A stretch of DNA of 64,000 nt from Nocardia sp. SYP-A9097 (GCF_009649815.1 NZ_WJIC01000010.1:1-64000); one strand, 5' to 3'. Positions 41,662-50,558 are shown, counted from the first letter of the stretch. The notes: generated by a model not told the origin, from the sequence alone. Program-made: numbers and translations.

Positions 41662-42117
41662 CTAGTCGATCAGTACCGCCGCCGGAAAGACCGGCAGATG
41701 CAGCAGTTCCACGGTCCGCCGGTCCACCAGGTCGGCGAGGGTGTAGCGATCGAGCTCGGTATAGAACGCCCGCTGGGCCTCGGCGAGAATGCCGCGCAAA
41801 CGGCAGGCACTCGCCAGCGGGCAAGGATTCACACCCAGGCATTCGATGACTTCGCCATCGCCTTCGAGTTCGCGAACAATGCGCCCGATGGTGGTGGACC
41901 GCCCGGCAGAGGTGAGGAAAATCCCGCCGGTGCGGCCACGCAGCGACTCCACATATCCGAGTTCGGCAAGCCGGGCGACCGCCTTGGCCACATAGTGCTC
42001 GGAGGCATTCACCTGCCGCGCAACGAGTTTGACGGTCACTCGTTCCGCGGCGTCATCACTGACCGCCAGCCGCATGAGGGCGCGCAGTCCGAGATCGGTG
42101 AACCGGGAAAGCTGCAT
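41662..42117 (-). CDS. nsrR: NsrR-type Rrf2 family NO-sensing repressor
   Basis: 151 residues. The Rrf2 winged helix (MQLSRFTDLGLRALMRLAV, then HYVAKAVARLAELGYVESLRGRTGG) is followed by the Fe-S ligand cluster CLGVNPCPLASAC with three cysteines at the NsrR spacing. NO destroys the 4Fe-4S cluster and relieves repression. ATG 42117 is chosen over 42153 because it starts exactly at the conserved domain. It forms an operon with hmp. Confidence 0.92.
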   Translation of the reverse strand: MQLSRFTDLGLRALMRLAVSDDAAERVTVKLVARQVNASEHYVAKAVARLAELGYVESLRGRTGGIFLTSAGRSTTIGRIVRELEGDGEVIECLGVNPCPLASACRLRGILAEAQRAFYTELDRYTLADLVDRRTVELLHLPVFPAAVLID

Positions 42118-42145
42118 ACCGATCACGCTACTAATTCCGCTTCGA

Positions 42146-42174
42146 AAAAGCATATTTAGAGCGTGTGGGCTTTA
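42146..42174 (-). promoter_or_regulatory. Possible NsrR operator/promoter
   Basis: The AT-rich stretch before nsrR contains AAAGC...GCTTT arms around ATATTTAGAG and, on the minus strand, TAAATA as a possible -10. The position and AT-rich dyad fit an autoregulatory NsrR site; the match to a consensus is not strong. Confidence 0.35.
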
Positions 42175-42193
42175 ATACGCCAATTCGCGCGGA

Positions 42194-43678
42194 TTATGTA
42201 ACCGCCACCACAGTTTCGGCACGTTTGGCGAGCGCGTAGTAAATCACCAGCGCGAGCCCGCATCCGATGAACCAGCTGTATTGGGCGGCGGCGTACATGC
42301 CGGTGAGATCCTTGGCGAGTACCGGGAAGACCGCGGCGGCCGCGCCGACCACGGTGGCGATGACCGCGACCGGGTTGAAACCCTTTCTGTACCAGTAGCT
42401 TCCGGTGGGCGACAGGGTGAACAGATCATCGACGACGATGGTGCGATTGCGGATCAGGTAGTAGTCCGCGATCAGGACGCCGAACAGCGGGCCGATGAAG
42501 GCACCGAGCACCTCGAGGGTGTAATGGATGACCTCCGGATTGTTGTACAGGTTCCACGGCGTAATGATGATCGAGCCGACCGCGGCGATCATGCCGCCCA
42601 TCCGCCAGCTGATCTTCTGCGGGCTCACATGCGAGAAGTCGAAGGCCGGGGAGATGAAGTTGGCGACGATATTAATGCCGACCGTCGCAATGGTGAATGT
42701 CAACGCGCCCAACACGATCGCGAACGTCGAATCGATGCGCGAGACCGTCTCCACCGGATCGGTGATGAGTTCGCCGTAGACCGGAATCGTCAGCGACGCG
42801 GTGATCACCACCAGCAGCGAGAAGGCCAGGAAGTTCACCGGCAGCCCGAGCAGATTGCCGCGCTTGACCGCCTGCATCGACTTGGCGTAGCGGGAGAAGT
42901 CACCGAAATTCAGCATGGGACCGCAGAAGTACGACACCACAAGGGCAATCGCGCCCAGGATCACCGGCAGGGCATCCCAGCCGTGGTACTTCACCGAGCC
43001 GAGCTGCAGGTCGATCGAACCCCAGCCCGCTTTGTAGAGCAGGTAGCCGCAGAGCGCGAACATCACGACATACACCGCGGGACCGCAGAAGTCGATGAAC
43101 CGGCGAATGGACTCCATGCCCTGCCAGAACACCGCCGCCTGCACCACCCACAGCACCAGGTACGCGCCCCAGCCAAGCAGGGACAGGCCCAGGAATCCGT
43201 AGTCGTCGGCGACCGCGTACGGGGCCAGGCTCGGAAAGAGTTTCACCGCAACGACTATCAGCGCCGCCGAGGCCAGATAGGTCTGAATGCCGTACCAGGC
43301 CACCGCGATCAAACCGCGAATAATGGCCGGAATATTCGCGCCGCGCACGCCGAAAGCGCTGCGGCACATGACCGGATACGGCACACCGGCGCTCTGGCTG
43401 GGCGCGGCGACGAGATTACACAGGAAATATACGATCGTGATGCCGATGAGCAGGGCCGCGAGCACCTGCCAACCGGCGAGGCCGAGCGCGAACAGACTGC
43501 CAGCGGTGACATAACCGCCGACACTGTGCACGTCCGACATCCAGAAGGCGAAGATATGGTAAGAGCCCCAACGTTGTTCGCGCAGTGGGGCCAGGTCCTC
43601 ATTGGTGAGGGCGGGGTCGTAGACTGGTGCGGTCGCAGGCGGTGAGTCCGCCGCGGCAGGGGTGACGATATCGGTCAT
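42194..43678 (-). CDS. NCS1-family nucleobase/allantoin:cation symporter
   Basis: 494 residues, twelve membrane helices. NCS1 marks include NEDLAPLREQRWGSYHIFAFWMSDVHSVGGYV near helix 1, the GVPYPVMCRSAFGVRGANIPAIIRGLIAVAWYGIQTYLA segment (substrate-site Trp/Gln), GPMLNFGDFSRYAKS and the NLYNNPEVIHYTLEVLGAFIGPLFGVLIADYYLIR C-terminal region. It imports a purine, pyrimidine, hydantoin or allantoin; which one is not decidable. ATG 43678 follows GGATG. It is downstream of a GntR/FCD regulator with a palindromic operator between the two genes. Confidence 0.92.
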   Translation of the reverse strand: MTDIVTPAAADSPPATAPVYDPALTNEDLAPLREQRWGSYHIFAFWMSDVHSVGGYVTAGSLFALGLAGWQVLAALLIGITIVYFLCNLVAAPSQSAGVPYPVMCRSAFGVRGANIPAIIRGLIAVAWYGIQTYLASAALIVVAVKLFPSLAPYAVADDYGFLGLSLLGWGAYLVLWVVQAAVFWQGMESIRRFIDFCGPAVYVVMFALCGYLLYKAGWGSIDLQLGSVKYHGWDALPVILGAIALVVSYFCGPMLNFGDFSRYAKSMQAVKRGNLLGLPVNFLAFSLLVVITASLTIPVYGELITDPVETVSRIDSTFAIVLGALTFTIATVGINIVANFISPAFDFSHVSPQKISWRMGGMIAAVGSIIITPWNLYNNPEVIHYTLEVLGAFIGPLFGVLIADYYLIRNRTIVVDDLFTLSPTGSYWYRKGFNPVAVIATVVGAAAAVFPVLAKDLTGMYAAAQYSWFIGCGLALVIYYALAKRAETVVAVT

Positions 43679-43702
43679 GGTGCATCCGATCCGGAAGAGC
43701 AA

Positions 43703-43713
43703 TGGTCGGACCA
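43703..43713. promoter_or_regulatory. GntR/FadR-type operator before the NCS1 permease
   Basis: TGGTCGGACCA is a perfect dyad (TGGTC/GACCA around one base) of the kind bound by FadR-subfamily GntR regulators (TGG...CCA). It lies 25 bases before the permease ATG and just after the gntR gene. Confidence 0.55.
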
Positions 43714-43759
43714 AAGTAGGAAGCGGCTATTGCCCCTCCGTTGCACCACTATTGCCCGT

Positions 43760-44485
43760 TCATTGCGGGATTGATATATCTTCCTGGGGAATCAGCAGGC
43801 CGGTGTCGGTCGGCAGGGTGGAGATCACCTGCTCCAGGCGATGGTGATGCCGCCGGGCGATCGCGAGCAGCCGGTCCACATCCCGGTCCAGGAATGCGTC
43901 CAGCATGAGGTTGTGATCACCGTGCAGGCGTTCGCGATCCGCCTGTGAGGCATGGACCATGGGCTGCACGGGTTCGGTGACATTCCAGGCCGCCTCCAGC
44001 ATATGTACCAGCCGGAACATGCGCGAGGGCCTGGTGAGCGCGAGATGGAAGGTGCGCGAATGCCGGTGGTAGGCCACCGCATCGTCCTCGTGAATCGCCT
44101 TCTCCAACAGGTCATTCGCCGCGACCAGGGCGGCGCGATCAGCGGCGCAGGCGTTCACCGCGGCCAAGGCCAGCGCCGCCTCCTCCAAAGTCTGTCGCAC
44201 CACATACATTTCGCGCAGTTCGGCGGCGGTCAGCTGGGCCACCGTGTATCCGGCGTGCTGTTCATGGGTGACCAGGCCCTCCCCGATCAGGGTTTTGAGT
44301 GCCTCGCGCACCGGAATGTGGCTGACGCCGAAGAGTTCCGCGATCTCGCGCAGCGGGATCACGGTGCCGGGCGGGGCCGCGCCATCCAGGATGACCCGGC
44401 GCAATTCACCGAGAATGATCTGCGGGCGACCCGGTTGGTCGACCACCAGGGTGGCCAGCAGGGCGGAGCGTCGGCGTGGGGGCAT
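43760..44485 (-). CDS. GntR/FCD-family regulator of the NCS1 permease
   Basis: 241 residues. Winged helix ILGELRRVILDGAAPPGTVIPLREIAELFGVSHIPVREALKTLIGEGLV, then an FCD domain (LREMYVVRQTLEEAALALAA, SRTFHLALTRPSRMFRLVHMLEAAWN, HGDHNLMLDAFLDRDVDRLLAIARRHHHRL). His residues in the FCD core suggest a metal-dependent ligand site. The adjacent permease and intergenic TGGTC-G-GACCA dyad point to local control of nucleobase or ureide uptake. Confidence 0.88.
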   Translation of the reverse strand: MPPRRRSALLATLVVDQPGRPQIILGELRRVILDGAAPPGTVIPLREIAELFGVSHIPVREALKTLIGEGLVTHEQHAGYTVAQLTAAELREMYVVRQTLEEAALALAAVNACAADRAALVAANDLLEKAIHEDDAVAYHRHSRTFHLALTRPSRMFRLVHMLEAAWNVTEPVQPMVHASQADRERLHGDHNLMLDAFLDRDVDRLLAIARRHHHRLEQVISTLPTDTGLLIPQEDISIPQ

Positions 44486-44628
44486 AGCGCCACGCTATGT
44501 TTCCCGTGTTCACTTTCTCGGTCGGTCGTGTCACAGTCAGGAAAAGTCGCAGCCTTCACATCGGACCGGCGGAGAGCCGAGCGCGTGACGTGGCGGCAAT
44601 CGCGACAGTTCGGCTATCGCCTGGCAGC

Positions 44629-45852
44629 ATGGCCGCCATGGACCTGATCGCACGGATCGACGCGGCGACCACCCTGCTGGCACCGGTGATTCGCCGGACC
44701 CCGGTGGTGGCCTCGCGGGTACTGGCCGAACACACCGGGCATGAGGTGTGGCTCAAATGCGAGAACTTGCAGCGCACCGGATCGTTCAAGCCCCGCGGTG
44801 CGTACAACCGGATCGCGAATCTGCCCGAGGCCGAACGACGGCGCGGGGTGGTGGCGGCCAGCGCGGGTAATCACGCGCAGGGCGTGGCCTGGTCGGCGAC
44901 CTCGCTCGGTATCGAATCGACGGTGTTCATGCCGGTCGGCGCGGCCCTGCCGAAACTGGTGGCCACCAAGGCATATGGGGCGACCGTGCATCAGGTCGGC
45001 GAAACCATCGAGGAATCACTCGCCGCCGCAAGGGAATTCGCCGAGCAGACCGGGGCGACGCTGGTACACCCGTTCGACCATCCCGATATCGTGGCCGGAC
45101 AGGGCACGGTCGCGCTCGAGATTCTAGAACAGCTGCCCGAGGTGGGCACCGTGATCGTGCCGACCGGTGGCGGCGGACTGCTCGCCGGAATCGCCGGTGC
45201 GCTGAGGCAATTGGCACCGCAGGTGCGAGTGATCGGCGTGCAGGCGCAGGGTGCGGCCGCCTGGCCGGTATCGATCGAGGCCGGGAAACCCATACGCCTG
45301 GAACAGATGACGACCATGGCCGACGGTATCGCCGTGGGGCTGCCGGGTGAGGTGCCATTCGGGCATATCATCGAATGCGCACCGGCCATTGTCACCGTCG
45401 ATGAGGACGCGCTCTCCAAAGCGCTGTTGCTGTGTATGGAACGCGCCAAGTTGATCGTGGAACCGGCGGGAGCCGCCGCCGTCGCCGCGCTCATGGCCTG
45501 CGATCTCGACGAGCTGGATCTGCGAGGTCCGGTGTGCGCCATACTCTCCGGCGGAAATATCGACCCACTGCTGCTGACTCGCGTCATCGGTCACGGCCTG
45601 AGCGCGGCGGGCCGCTACCTGGCGGCCCGGGTCACCATCTCCGACCGCCCGGGTAGCCTGGGCCGTCTCCTGGCCGAGCTCGGCCGCACCGGCGTGAACG
45701 TGCTGGATGTGGTCCATTCCCGTACCGGCGCTTGGCTCGCCATCGATGAGGTCGAGGTCATGCTCACCCTGGAAACCCGCGGTCCCACCCACCGCGACGA
45801 GGTCCTCGATGCCCTCTCCGAAGCGGGATACGTACTGCGCGTGGAGGATTGA
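44629..45852 (+). CDS. ilvA: Threonine ammonia-lyase (catabolic/biosynthetic TdcB-like with ACT domain)
   Basis: 407 residues. PLP enzyme deaminating threonine to 2-oxobutyrate, which feeds isoleucine. The PLP Lys is in KCENLQRTGSFKPRGAYNRI; AASAGNHAQGVAW and VPTGGGGLLAGIAGAL bind the phosphate; SGGNIDPLLLTRVIGHGL precedes a C-terminal ACT-like domain (RVTISDRPGSLGRLLAELGRTGVNVLDVVHSR). Length and single ACT domain fit the actinobacterial IlvA type. ATG 44629 and ATG 44638 are both possible; no clear ribosome-binding site is seen. It is divergent from the GntR gene. Confidence 0.92.
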   Translation: MAAMDLIARIDAATTLLAPVIRRTPVVASRVLAEHTGHEVWLKCENLQRTGSFKPRGAYNRIANLPEAERRRGVVAASAGNHAQGVAWSATSLGIESTVFMPVGAALPKLVATKAYGATVHQVGETIEESLAAAREFAEQTGATLVHPFDHPDIVAGQGTVALEILEQLPEVGTVIVPTGGGGLLAGIAGALRQLAPQVRVIGVQAQGAAAWPVSIEAGKPIRLEQMTTMADGIAVGLPGEVPFGHIIECAPAIVTVDEDALSKALLLCMERAKLIVEPAGAAAVAALMACDLDELDLRGPVCAILSGGNIDPLLLTRVIGHGLSAAGRYLAARVTISDRPGSLGRLLAELGRTGVNVLDVVHSRTGAWLAIDEVEVMLTLETRGPTHRDEVLDALSEAGYVLRVED

Positions 45853-45867
45853 CCCCGCAGCCGAATC

Positions 45868-46191
45868 TCAGTGCGCCCCACCGAGTTCCAGCGCCAGCAC
45901 CCCGGCGATCACCAACCCGATCCCACCCACCTGGACGAGGGTCAACTTCTCGTCCAGGAACAACGCCCCGATCACCGATACCGCGACCACACCCACCGCC
46001 GACCAGATCCCGTACGCGACCCCGATCGCCATCCCCCGCTTCAACACCTGCGACAGGAAATAGAACGCCGCCCCATACCCGATCACCACAATGACCGACG
46101 GCACCAGCTTGCTGAACCCGTCGGAGATCTTCAGCGACACGGTCGCGGTCACTTCACAGGCAATGGCCAATCCGAGTAGCAGCAAAGTCAT
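45868..46191 (-). CDS. Small multidrug resistance (SMR/EmrE-family) transporter
   Basis: 107 residues, four membrane helices. The key Glu of helix 1 is in LLLLGLAIACEVTATVSLKISDGF; GYGAAFYFLSQVLKRGMAIGVAYGIWSAVGVVAVSVIG and the EKLTLVQVGGIGLVIAGVLALEL end are typical of QacE/Mmr. It exports quaternary cations or guanidinium-type compounds as a dimer. ATG 46191 is chosen because it begins exactly at helix 1. The antitoxin gene ends 22 bases upstream. Confidence 0.92.
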   Translation of the reverse strand: MTLLLLGLAIACEVTATVSLKISDGFSKLVPSVIVVIGYGAAFYFLSQVLKRGMAIGVAYGIWSAVGVVAVSVIGALFLDEKLTLVQVGGIGLVIAGVLALELGGAH

Positions 46192-46213
46192 TGCCGGAGC
46201 GTAACCGGCGCTC

Positions 46214-46513
46214 TCAGCCAGCTTCCCGCAGTGGGTCGAATCTAACGCTGAGCCGCAGTTCGAGGGCTTCCGCGAATCGTTCGAGCATGGGAATCGTGGG
46301 CATCGTGCCACCCGCTTCGAAGCGCGCCACCGCAGGCTGCTTCAACCCGGTCCGAGTTGCCAACTCCGCCTGTGTGAGCCCGAGTTCCTCACGCCGAAAC
46401 CGCACGGCCGCACCCAGTTCGAATCGAATTCGCGCGGATTCGTACGCCACCCCGGCCCCGGGACGACTCATTACCTCGGCACGCTTGTCGGCCCAGCTCT
46501 TACGTTCACCCAT
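46214..46513 (-). CDS. XRE-family antitoxin (HigA-like)
   Basis: 99 residues. Helix-turn-helix ELGLTQAELATRTGLKQPAVARFEAGGTMPTIPMLERFAEAL in the C-terminal half, with a variable N-terminus. It overlaps the toxin gene by eight bases and lies downstream of it, the toxin-first order characteristic of higBA-type modules. It probably neutralises the toxin and represses the shared promoter. Confidence 0.87.
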   Translation of the reverse strand: MGERKSWADKRAEVMSRPGAGVAYESARIRFELGAAVRFRREELGLTQAELATRTGLKQPAVARFEAGGTMPTIPMLERFAEALELRLSVRFDPLREAG

Positions 46514-46853
46514 GGATCTGATCCTCCTCCACGGTATGAGCCTCGGCGATGCAACGGTTCATCGCTCGCACCGCTCGCTCGACCTCGGCCTTCTCACGCA
46601 TCCGTTGTTTCCGGAACGTCGTCAACAGGATGATGCGCCTGCCAGGTGCGATCCAGTAACTGATTCGCACCGCGTCACGTGAGAGATGGAATCGGAGTTC
46701 GCGCAGTTTGCCCTGTAGCTGACGGGTATAGGGCTCACCTAGGAGTACGCCCAGCTGCGCAAGCAGGTCGACATAGAAGGCCGCAGTCTCCTGGTCGAGC
46801 AAGTCGAACCACTCGTCTATCTCCTGCTCCAGTTCCACCTCTCCCCAATTCAT
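46506..46853 (-). CDS. RelE/ParE-superfamily (HigB/Gp49-like) toxin
   Basis: 115 residues. The Gp49-like fold is visible as VELEQEIDEWFDLLDQETAAFYVDLLAQLGVLLG, PYTRQLQGKLRELRFHLSRDAVRISYWIAPGRRIILLTTFRKQRMREKAEVERAVRAM. The basic/aromatic strand RIILLTTFRKQ is where ribosome-dependent mRNases of this class keep catalytic residues. It is first in a two-gene operon with the XRE antitoxin. An ATAAC-N6-GTTAT dyad overlaps its start codon. Confidence 0.87.
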   Translation of the reverse strand: MNWGEVELEQEIDEWFDLLDQETAAFYVDLLAQLGVLLGEPYTRQLQGKLRELRFHLSRDAVRISYWIAPGRRIILLTTFRKQRMREKAEVERAVRAMNRCIAEAHTVEEDQIHG

Positions 46854-46867
46854 AACACGGACGTTAT
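46852..46867. promoter_or_regulatory. Toxin-antitoxin operator
   Basis: ATAAC-N6-GTTAT overlaps the toxin start codon, and the minus strand carries TATAAC as a possible -10. A site here would let the XRE antitoxin block both transcription and initiation. Confidence 0.45.
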
Positions 46868-46924
46868 ATCTACTGCAAGCGCCGTGTCCGGAGAATGAGA
46901 AGTCAGCTCACAGGTTTCGGCTGG

Positions 46925-48346
46925 TCAGGCCAGCCAGGTGCGCTGTTCGGCCGCGGTGGAGCGGACCTCTTCGAGTTGCTTGGCGACCTGGACGCCGGCG
47001 GTGCCGCCGCGGGCGTTGCGGGAGGCGATGGAGCCTGCGACGGTGAGGACTTCGCGGACCTGGGGGGTCAGGGCGGGATCGACGGCGGCGAATTCCTCGT
47101 TGGTGAGTTCGTCCAGGCCGACGCCGCGGGCTTCGGCGGCGCGGACGCAGCCGCCGGCTGCTTCGTGCGCGACGCGGAATGGAACACCCTGGCGGACAAG
47201 CCATTCGGCGATATCGGTGGCGAGGGTGAAACCGGCGGGGGCCAGCTCGGCCATGCGATCGGTGTGGAAGGTGAGGGTGGAGACCAGGCCCGCGATGGCG
47301 GGGAGCAGCAGCTCGAGCTGTGCGACCGAATCGAAGACCGGTTCCTTGTCTTCCTGCAGGTCACGGTTGTAGGCGAGGGGCTGGGCCTTCAACGTGGCGA
47401 GCAGGCCGGTGAGATTGCCGATCAGACGTCCGGCCTTGCCGCGGGTCAGCTCCGAGACATCCGGGTTCTTCTTCTGCGGCATGATCGAGGAGCCGGTGGA
47501 CCAGGCATCGGCCAGGATGATGTAGCCGAATTCCGGTGTGCTCCAGATGATTACCTCCTCCGCCATGCGGGAGAGGTCGACCGCGGTCATGGCCAGTACG
47601 AACGCGGCCTCGGCGGCGAAATCGCGTGAGGAGGTGGCGTCGATCGAATTGGCCGCTGCCGCATCGAAATCCAGATCGGCGGCGATAGCCTCGGGATCCA
47701 GGCCCAGGGAGGAACCGGCGAGTGCGCCCGAACCGTACGGGGAGATGGCGGCGCGCTTGTCCCAATCGCGCAGGCGGTCGATATCGCGCAGCAGCGGATG
47801 CGCGTGCGCGAGCAGATGATGCGCGAGCAGCACCGGCTGCGCGGCCTGCAGATGCGTCTTGCCCGGCATGACGGCATCCGGATGCGCGGCGGCCTGTGCG
47901 ACGAGGGCGTCGACCACCTCGAGGACACCGGCGGCGACGCGGCGCACGCCATCGCGCAGCCACATGCGGAACAGGGTGGCCACCTGATCATTACGCGAAC
48001 GACCGGCGCGCAGGCGACCACCGAGCTCGGTGCCGACGCGTTCGATCAGACCGCGTTCGAGCGCACCGTGCACATCCTCATCGGATTCGGCGGGACCGTA
48101 GGCGCCCGAGGCCACATCGGCGGCCAGCTGATCGAGGCCGACGAGCATGGCTTCCAGGTCGCTCGCCGAGAGCAACCCCGCCTTGTGCAGCACGCGCGCA
48201 TGGGCTTTCGACGCGCGGATGTCGTATGGCGCGAGCACCCAGTCGAAGTGGGTCGACTTGCTCAGCGCGGCCATTGCCGCGGCCGGACCGGACGCGAATC
48301 GTCCGCCCCACAGCGCGCCCTCGTTCGTGCTGCTGCCCTCGGTCAT
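46925..48346 (-). CDS. argH: Argininosuccinate lyase
   Basis: 473 residues, the normal length. Last step of arginine synthesis, cleaving argininosuccinate to arginine and fumarate. Signatures are LWGGRFASGPAAAMAALSKS at the start, the fumarase-superfamily loop GSSIMPQKKNPDVSELTRGKAGR with its catalytic Ser, and SRNDQVATLFRMWLRDGV. ATG 48346 overlaps the preceding methyltransferase stop in ATGA. In this window argH is separated from argG by that methyltransferase gene. Confidence 0.97.
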   Translation of the reverse strand: MTEGSSTNEGALWGGRFASGPAAAMAALSKSTHFDWVLAPYDIRASKAHARVLHKAGLLSASDLEAMLVGLDQLAADVASGAYGPAESDEDVHGALERGLIERVGTELGGRLRAGRSRNDQVATLFRMWLRDGVRRVAAGVLEVVDALVAQAAAHPDAVMPGKTHLQAAQPVLLAHHLLAHAHPLLRDIDRLRDWDKRAAISPYGSGALAGSSLGLDPEAIAADLDFDAAAANSIDATSSRDFAAEAAFVLAMTAVDLSRMAEEVIIWSTPEFGYIILADAWSTGSSIMPQKKNPDVSELTRGKAGRLIGNLTGLLATLKAQPLAYNRDLQEDKEPVFDSVAQLELLLPAIAGLVSTLTFHTDRMAELAPAGFTLATDIAEWLVRQGVPFRVAHEAAGGCVRAAEARGVGLDELTNEEFAAVDPALTPQVREVLTVAGSIASRNARGGTAGVQVAKQLEEVRSTAAEQRTWLA

Positions 48347-49260
48347 AGCGTGTCGTCTCCTCGCGGTCGTATCGCGGTCATCAGAATGTGTGTGCGCATA
48401 TCGGGTAGTGCCGCCTCGGGGACGGTACGGCCGCGCTCTTCCAGCAGGGCGACCGGATCACCCTCCCGCACCAGCCAGCTGCGCATGGCGAACCAGGTGC
48501 GCGGGTCGGTGCGACCCTCCCACGGATACCAGAGCTGTTCCAGGTCGACACGAATTCCGTTCTGCGCCAGCGCTTCCGCGCGACGCTTACGGAATTCGTC
48601 GGAGAGCGCGCGCTCGCCGGTACCGATATTCAGTGCCATCCGGCTGCCGGGGGCGCTGAGTTCGGCGACATGCTCCAGCAGTCGATCCTGGGCATCGCCC
48701 GGGAGGTAGCGGAGCAGTCCCTCGGCCAGCCAGGCCGTGGGCCGGGTCCGGTCGAATCCCTTGTCGAGCAAGGCTTTCGGCCAGTCCTGACGCAGATCGA
48801 TGGGTACTTCGCGGCGATCCGCCGCCGGCGTCTCATCGACCAGCGCATTGGCCTTGAACTCCAGCACCTTCGGCAGATCCAGTTCGAAAACCGTACTGCC
48901 GGAAGGGAATTCCACCCGGTAGGCGCGAGCGTCCAGCCCGGAGGCCAGGATGACGAACTGCCGGATGCCAACCTCGATGGCGTCGGCGAAGTACCTGTCG
49001 AAGTACAGGGTGCGGGCCACCAGGAAGTTGCCCATCACACCGTTGATGTACGAGCCGCCCGCTTCGCGGAGGTTCTCCCGGTTCCCGCGCAGCATGGCGG
49101 ACCAGTTCTCCGAGCCGACCGCTTCGACCAGTTTCTCCGCGTACGGATCCTGGAAGACGGCGTCGTCGCGACGGGTTTCGTAGGCCCGCATGGCGGCGAC
49201 GCCGAGGGCGGTGGCGCCCACACTCTCCGTGATGTCCCAGCTGTCGTCATCGGTTCGCAT
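48343..49260 (-). CDS. SAM-dependent methyltransferase (TIGR00027/LCM-like family) inside the argG-argH operon
   Basis: 305 residues. Family blocks are SVGATALGVAAMRAYETRRDDAVFQDPYAEKLVEAVG, NFLVARTLYFDRYFADAIEVGIRQFVILASGLDARAYRVEFPSGSTVFELDLPKVLEFK (SAM site) and PTAWLAEGLLRYLPGDAQDRLLEHV. Such genes are abundant in mycobacteria and Nocardia; substrates are unknown. GAGGAGG precedes ATG 49260, 40 bases after argG. Its stop overlaps argH. In M. tuberculosis argG and argH are adjacent, so this gene appears to have been inserted into the operon. Confidence 0.87.
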   Translation of the reverse strand: MRTDDDSWDITESVGATALGVAAMRAYETRRDDAVFQDPYAEKLVEAVGSENWSAMLRGNRENLREAGGSYINGVMGNFLVARTLYFDRYFADAIEVGIRQFVILASGLDARAYRVEFPSGSTVFELDLPKVLEFKANALVDETPAADRREVPIDLRQDWPKALLDKGFDRTRPTAWLAEGLLRYLPGDAQDRLLEHVAELSAPGSRMALNIGTGERALSDEFRKRRAEALAQNGIRVDLEQLWYPWEGRTDPRTWFAMRSWLVREGDPVALLEERGRTVPEAALPDMRTHILMTAIRPRGDDTL

Positions 49261-49300
49261 GGACGCCTCCTCAGGCCGGTCGAGTCCCGGTCGCAGGCTA

Positions 49301-50503
49301 CTACTTCTTGCTGAGATCCCGACGCGCCGCGACCTTGGAGGACAGGCCGTGGATCTGCACGAAGCCCTTGGCCAGGGACTGGTCGAAGGTGTCGCCCGCG
49401 TCGTAGGTGGCCAGGTTGAAGTCGTACAGCGACTCGTCCGAGCGGCGGCCGTTCACGACCACGCTGCCGCCGTGCAGCACCATCCGGACATCGCCGGAGA
49501 CATGCTGCTGGGTGTCCTGCACGAAGGCGTCCAGGGCGCGCTTGAGCGGGGAGAACCACAGGCCGTCGTAGACCAGCTCGCCCCAGCGCTGCTCGACCTG
49601 CCGCTTGTAGCGGCCCAGCTCGCGCTCGACGGTGACCGCTTCCATCTCCTGGTGCGCGGTAATGAGGGCGATGGCGCCCGGGGCCTCGTAGATCTCGCGG
49701 CTCTTGATGCCGACGAGACGGTCCTCGACCATGTCCAGTCGGCCGACGCCCTGACGGCCCGCGCGCTGGTTCAGCTCGGTGATGGCCTCGAGCATGCTGA
49801 CCGGGCGGCCGTCGATGGCGACCGGGACACCCTTGTCGAAGGTGACAATGAGCTCGTCGGGGGCCTCGAAGTTGACGGTCGGGTCGACGGTGTAGTCGTA
49901 GACGTCCTTGGTCGGGGCATTCCAGAGATCCTCGAGGAAGCCGGTTTCCACCGCGCGGCCCCACAGGTTCTGGTCGATGGAGAACGGCGACTTCTTGGAG
50001 ACATTGATCGGCAGCTTGTTCTCGGCCGCGAACTCGATGGCCTTCTCACGGGTCCAGGCGTAGTCGCGGACCGGGGCGATGACCTTCAGGTCGGGGGCGA
50101 GGGCGCCGATGCCGACCTCGAAGCGGACCTGGTCGTTGCCCTTACCGGTGCAACCGTGCGAAACCGTGTCCGCGCCATGGTATTCGGCGGCCTCGACCAG
50201 GTGCTTGACAATCAGCGGCCGGGAGATCGCGGACACCAGCGGGTAGCGGCCCATGTACAGCGCGTTCGACTGGATGGTGGGCAGGCAGTACTCATTGGCG
50301 AACTCGTCGCGCGCGTCCACCACGATGGACTCGACCGCACCGCAGTCGAGCGCGCGCTGGCGCACATCGTTCATGTCCTCGCCGCCCTGACCCAGGTCGA
50401 TCGCGACCGCGACCACCTCGGCCCCGGTCTCCTTGGCGATCCAGCTGATCGCGACTGAGGTGTCCAGCCCGCCGGAGTAGGCGAGTACGACGCGCTTGGT
50501 CAT
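49301..50503 (-). CDS. argG: Argininosuccinate synthase
   Basis: 400 residues, normal length. ATP-dependent joining of citrulline and aspartate. The N-type ATP pyrophosphatase loop is in RVVLAYSGGLDTSVAISW; also present are VVAVAIDLGQGGEDMNDV, TVSHGCTGKGNDQVRFE (citrulline/aspartate region) and GRQGVGRLDMVEDRLVGIKSREIYEAPG. GAGGAGC lies before ATG 50503. An ARG-box promoter is about 50 bases upstream, so argG-methyltransferase-argH form a separate ArgR-controlled unit. Confidence 0.97.
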   Translation of the reverse strand: MTKRVVLAYSGGLDTSVAISWIAKETGAEVVAVAIDLGQGGEDMNDVRQRALDCGAVESIVVDARDEFANEYCLPTIQSNALYMGRYPLVSAISRPLIVKHLVEAAEYHGADTVSHGCTGKGNDQVRFEVGIGALAPDLKVIAPVRDYAWTREKAIEFAAENKLPINVSKKSPFSIDQNLWGRAVETGFLEDLWNAPTKDVYDYTVDPTVNFEAPDELIVTFDKGVPVAIDGRPVSMLEAITELNQRAGRQGVGRLDMVEDRLVGIKSREIYEAPGAIALITAHQEMEAVTVERELGRYKRQVEQRWGELVYDGLWFSPLKRALDAFVQDTQQHVSGDVRMVLHGGSVVVNGRRSDESLYDFNLATYDAGDTFDQSLAKGFVQIHGLSSKVAARRDLSKK

Positions 50504-50558
50504 AGTCCGTGTGCTCCTCGATTAGTACGTGTAGGTCGGTTCCCCCGGCGTCCTGCAA

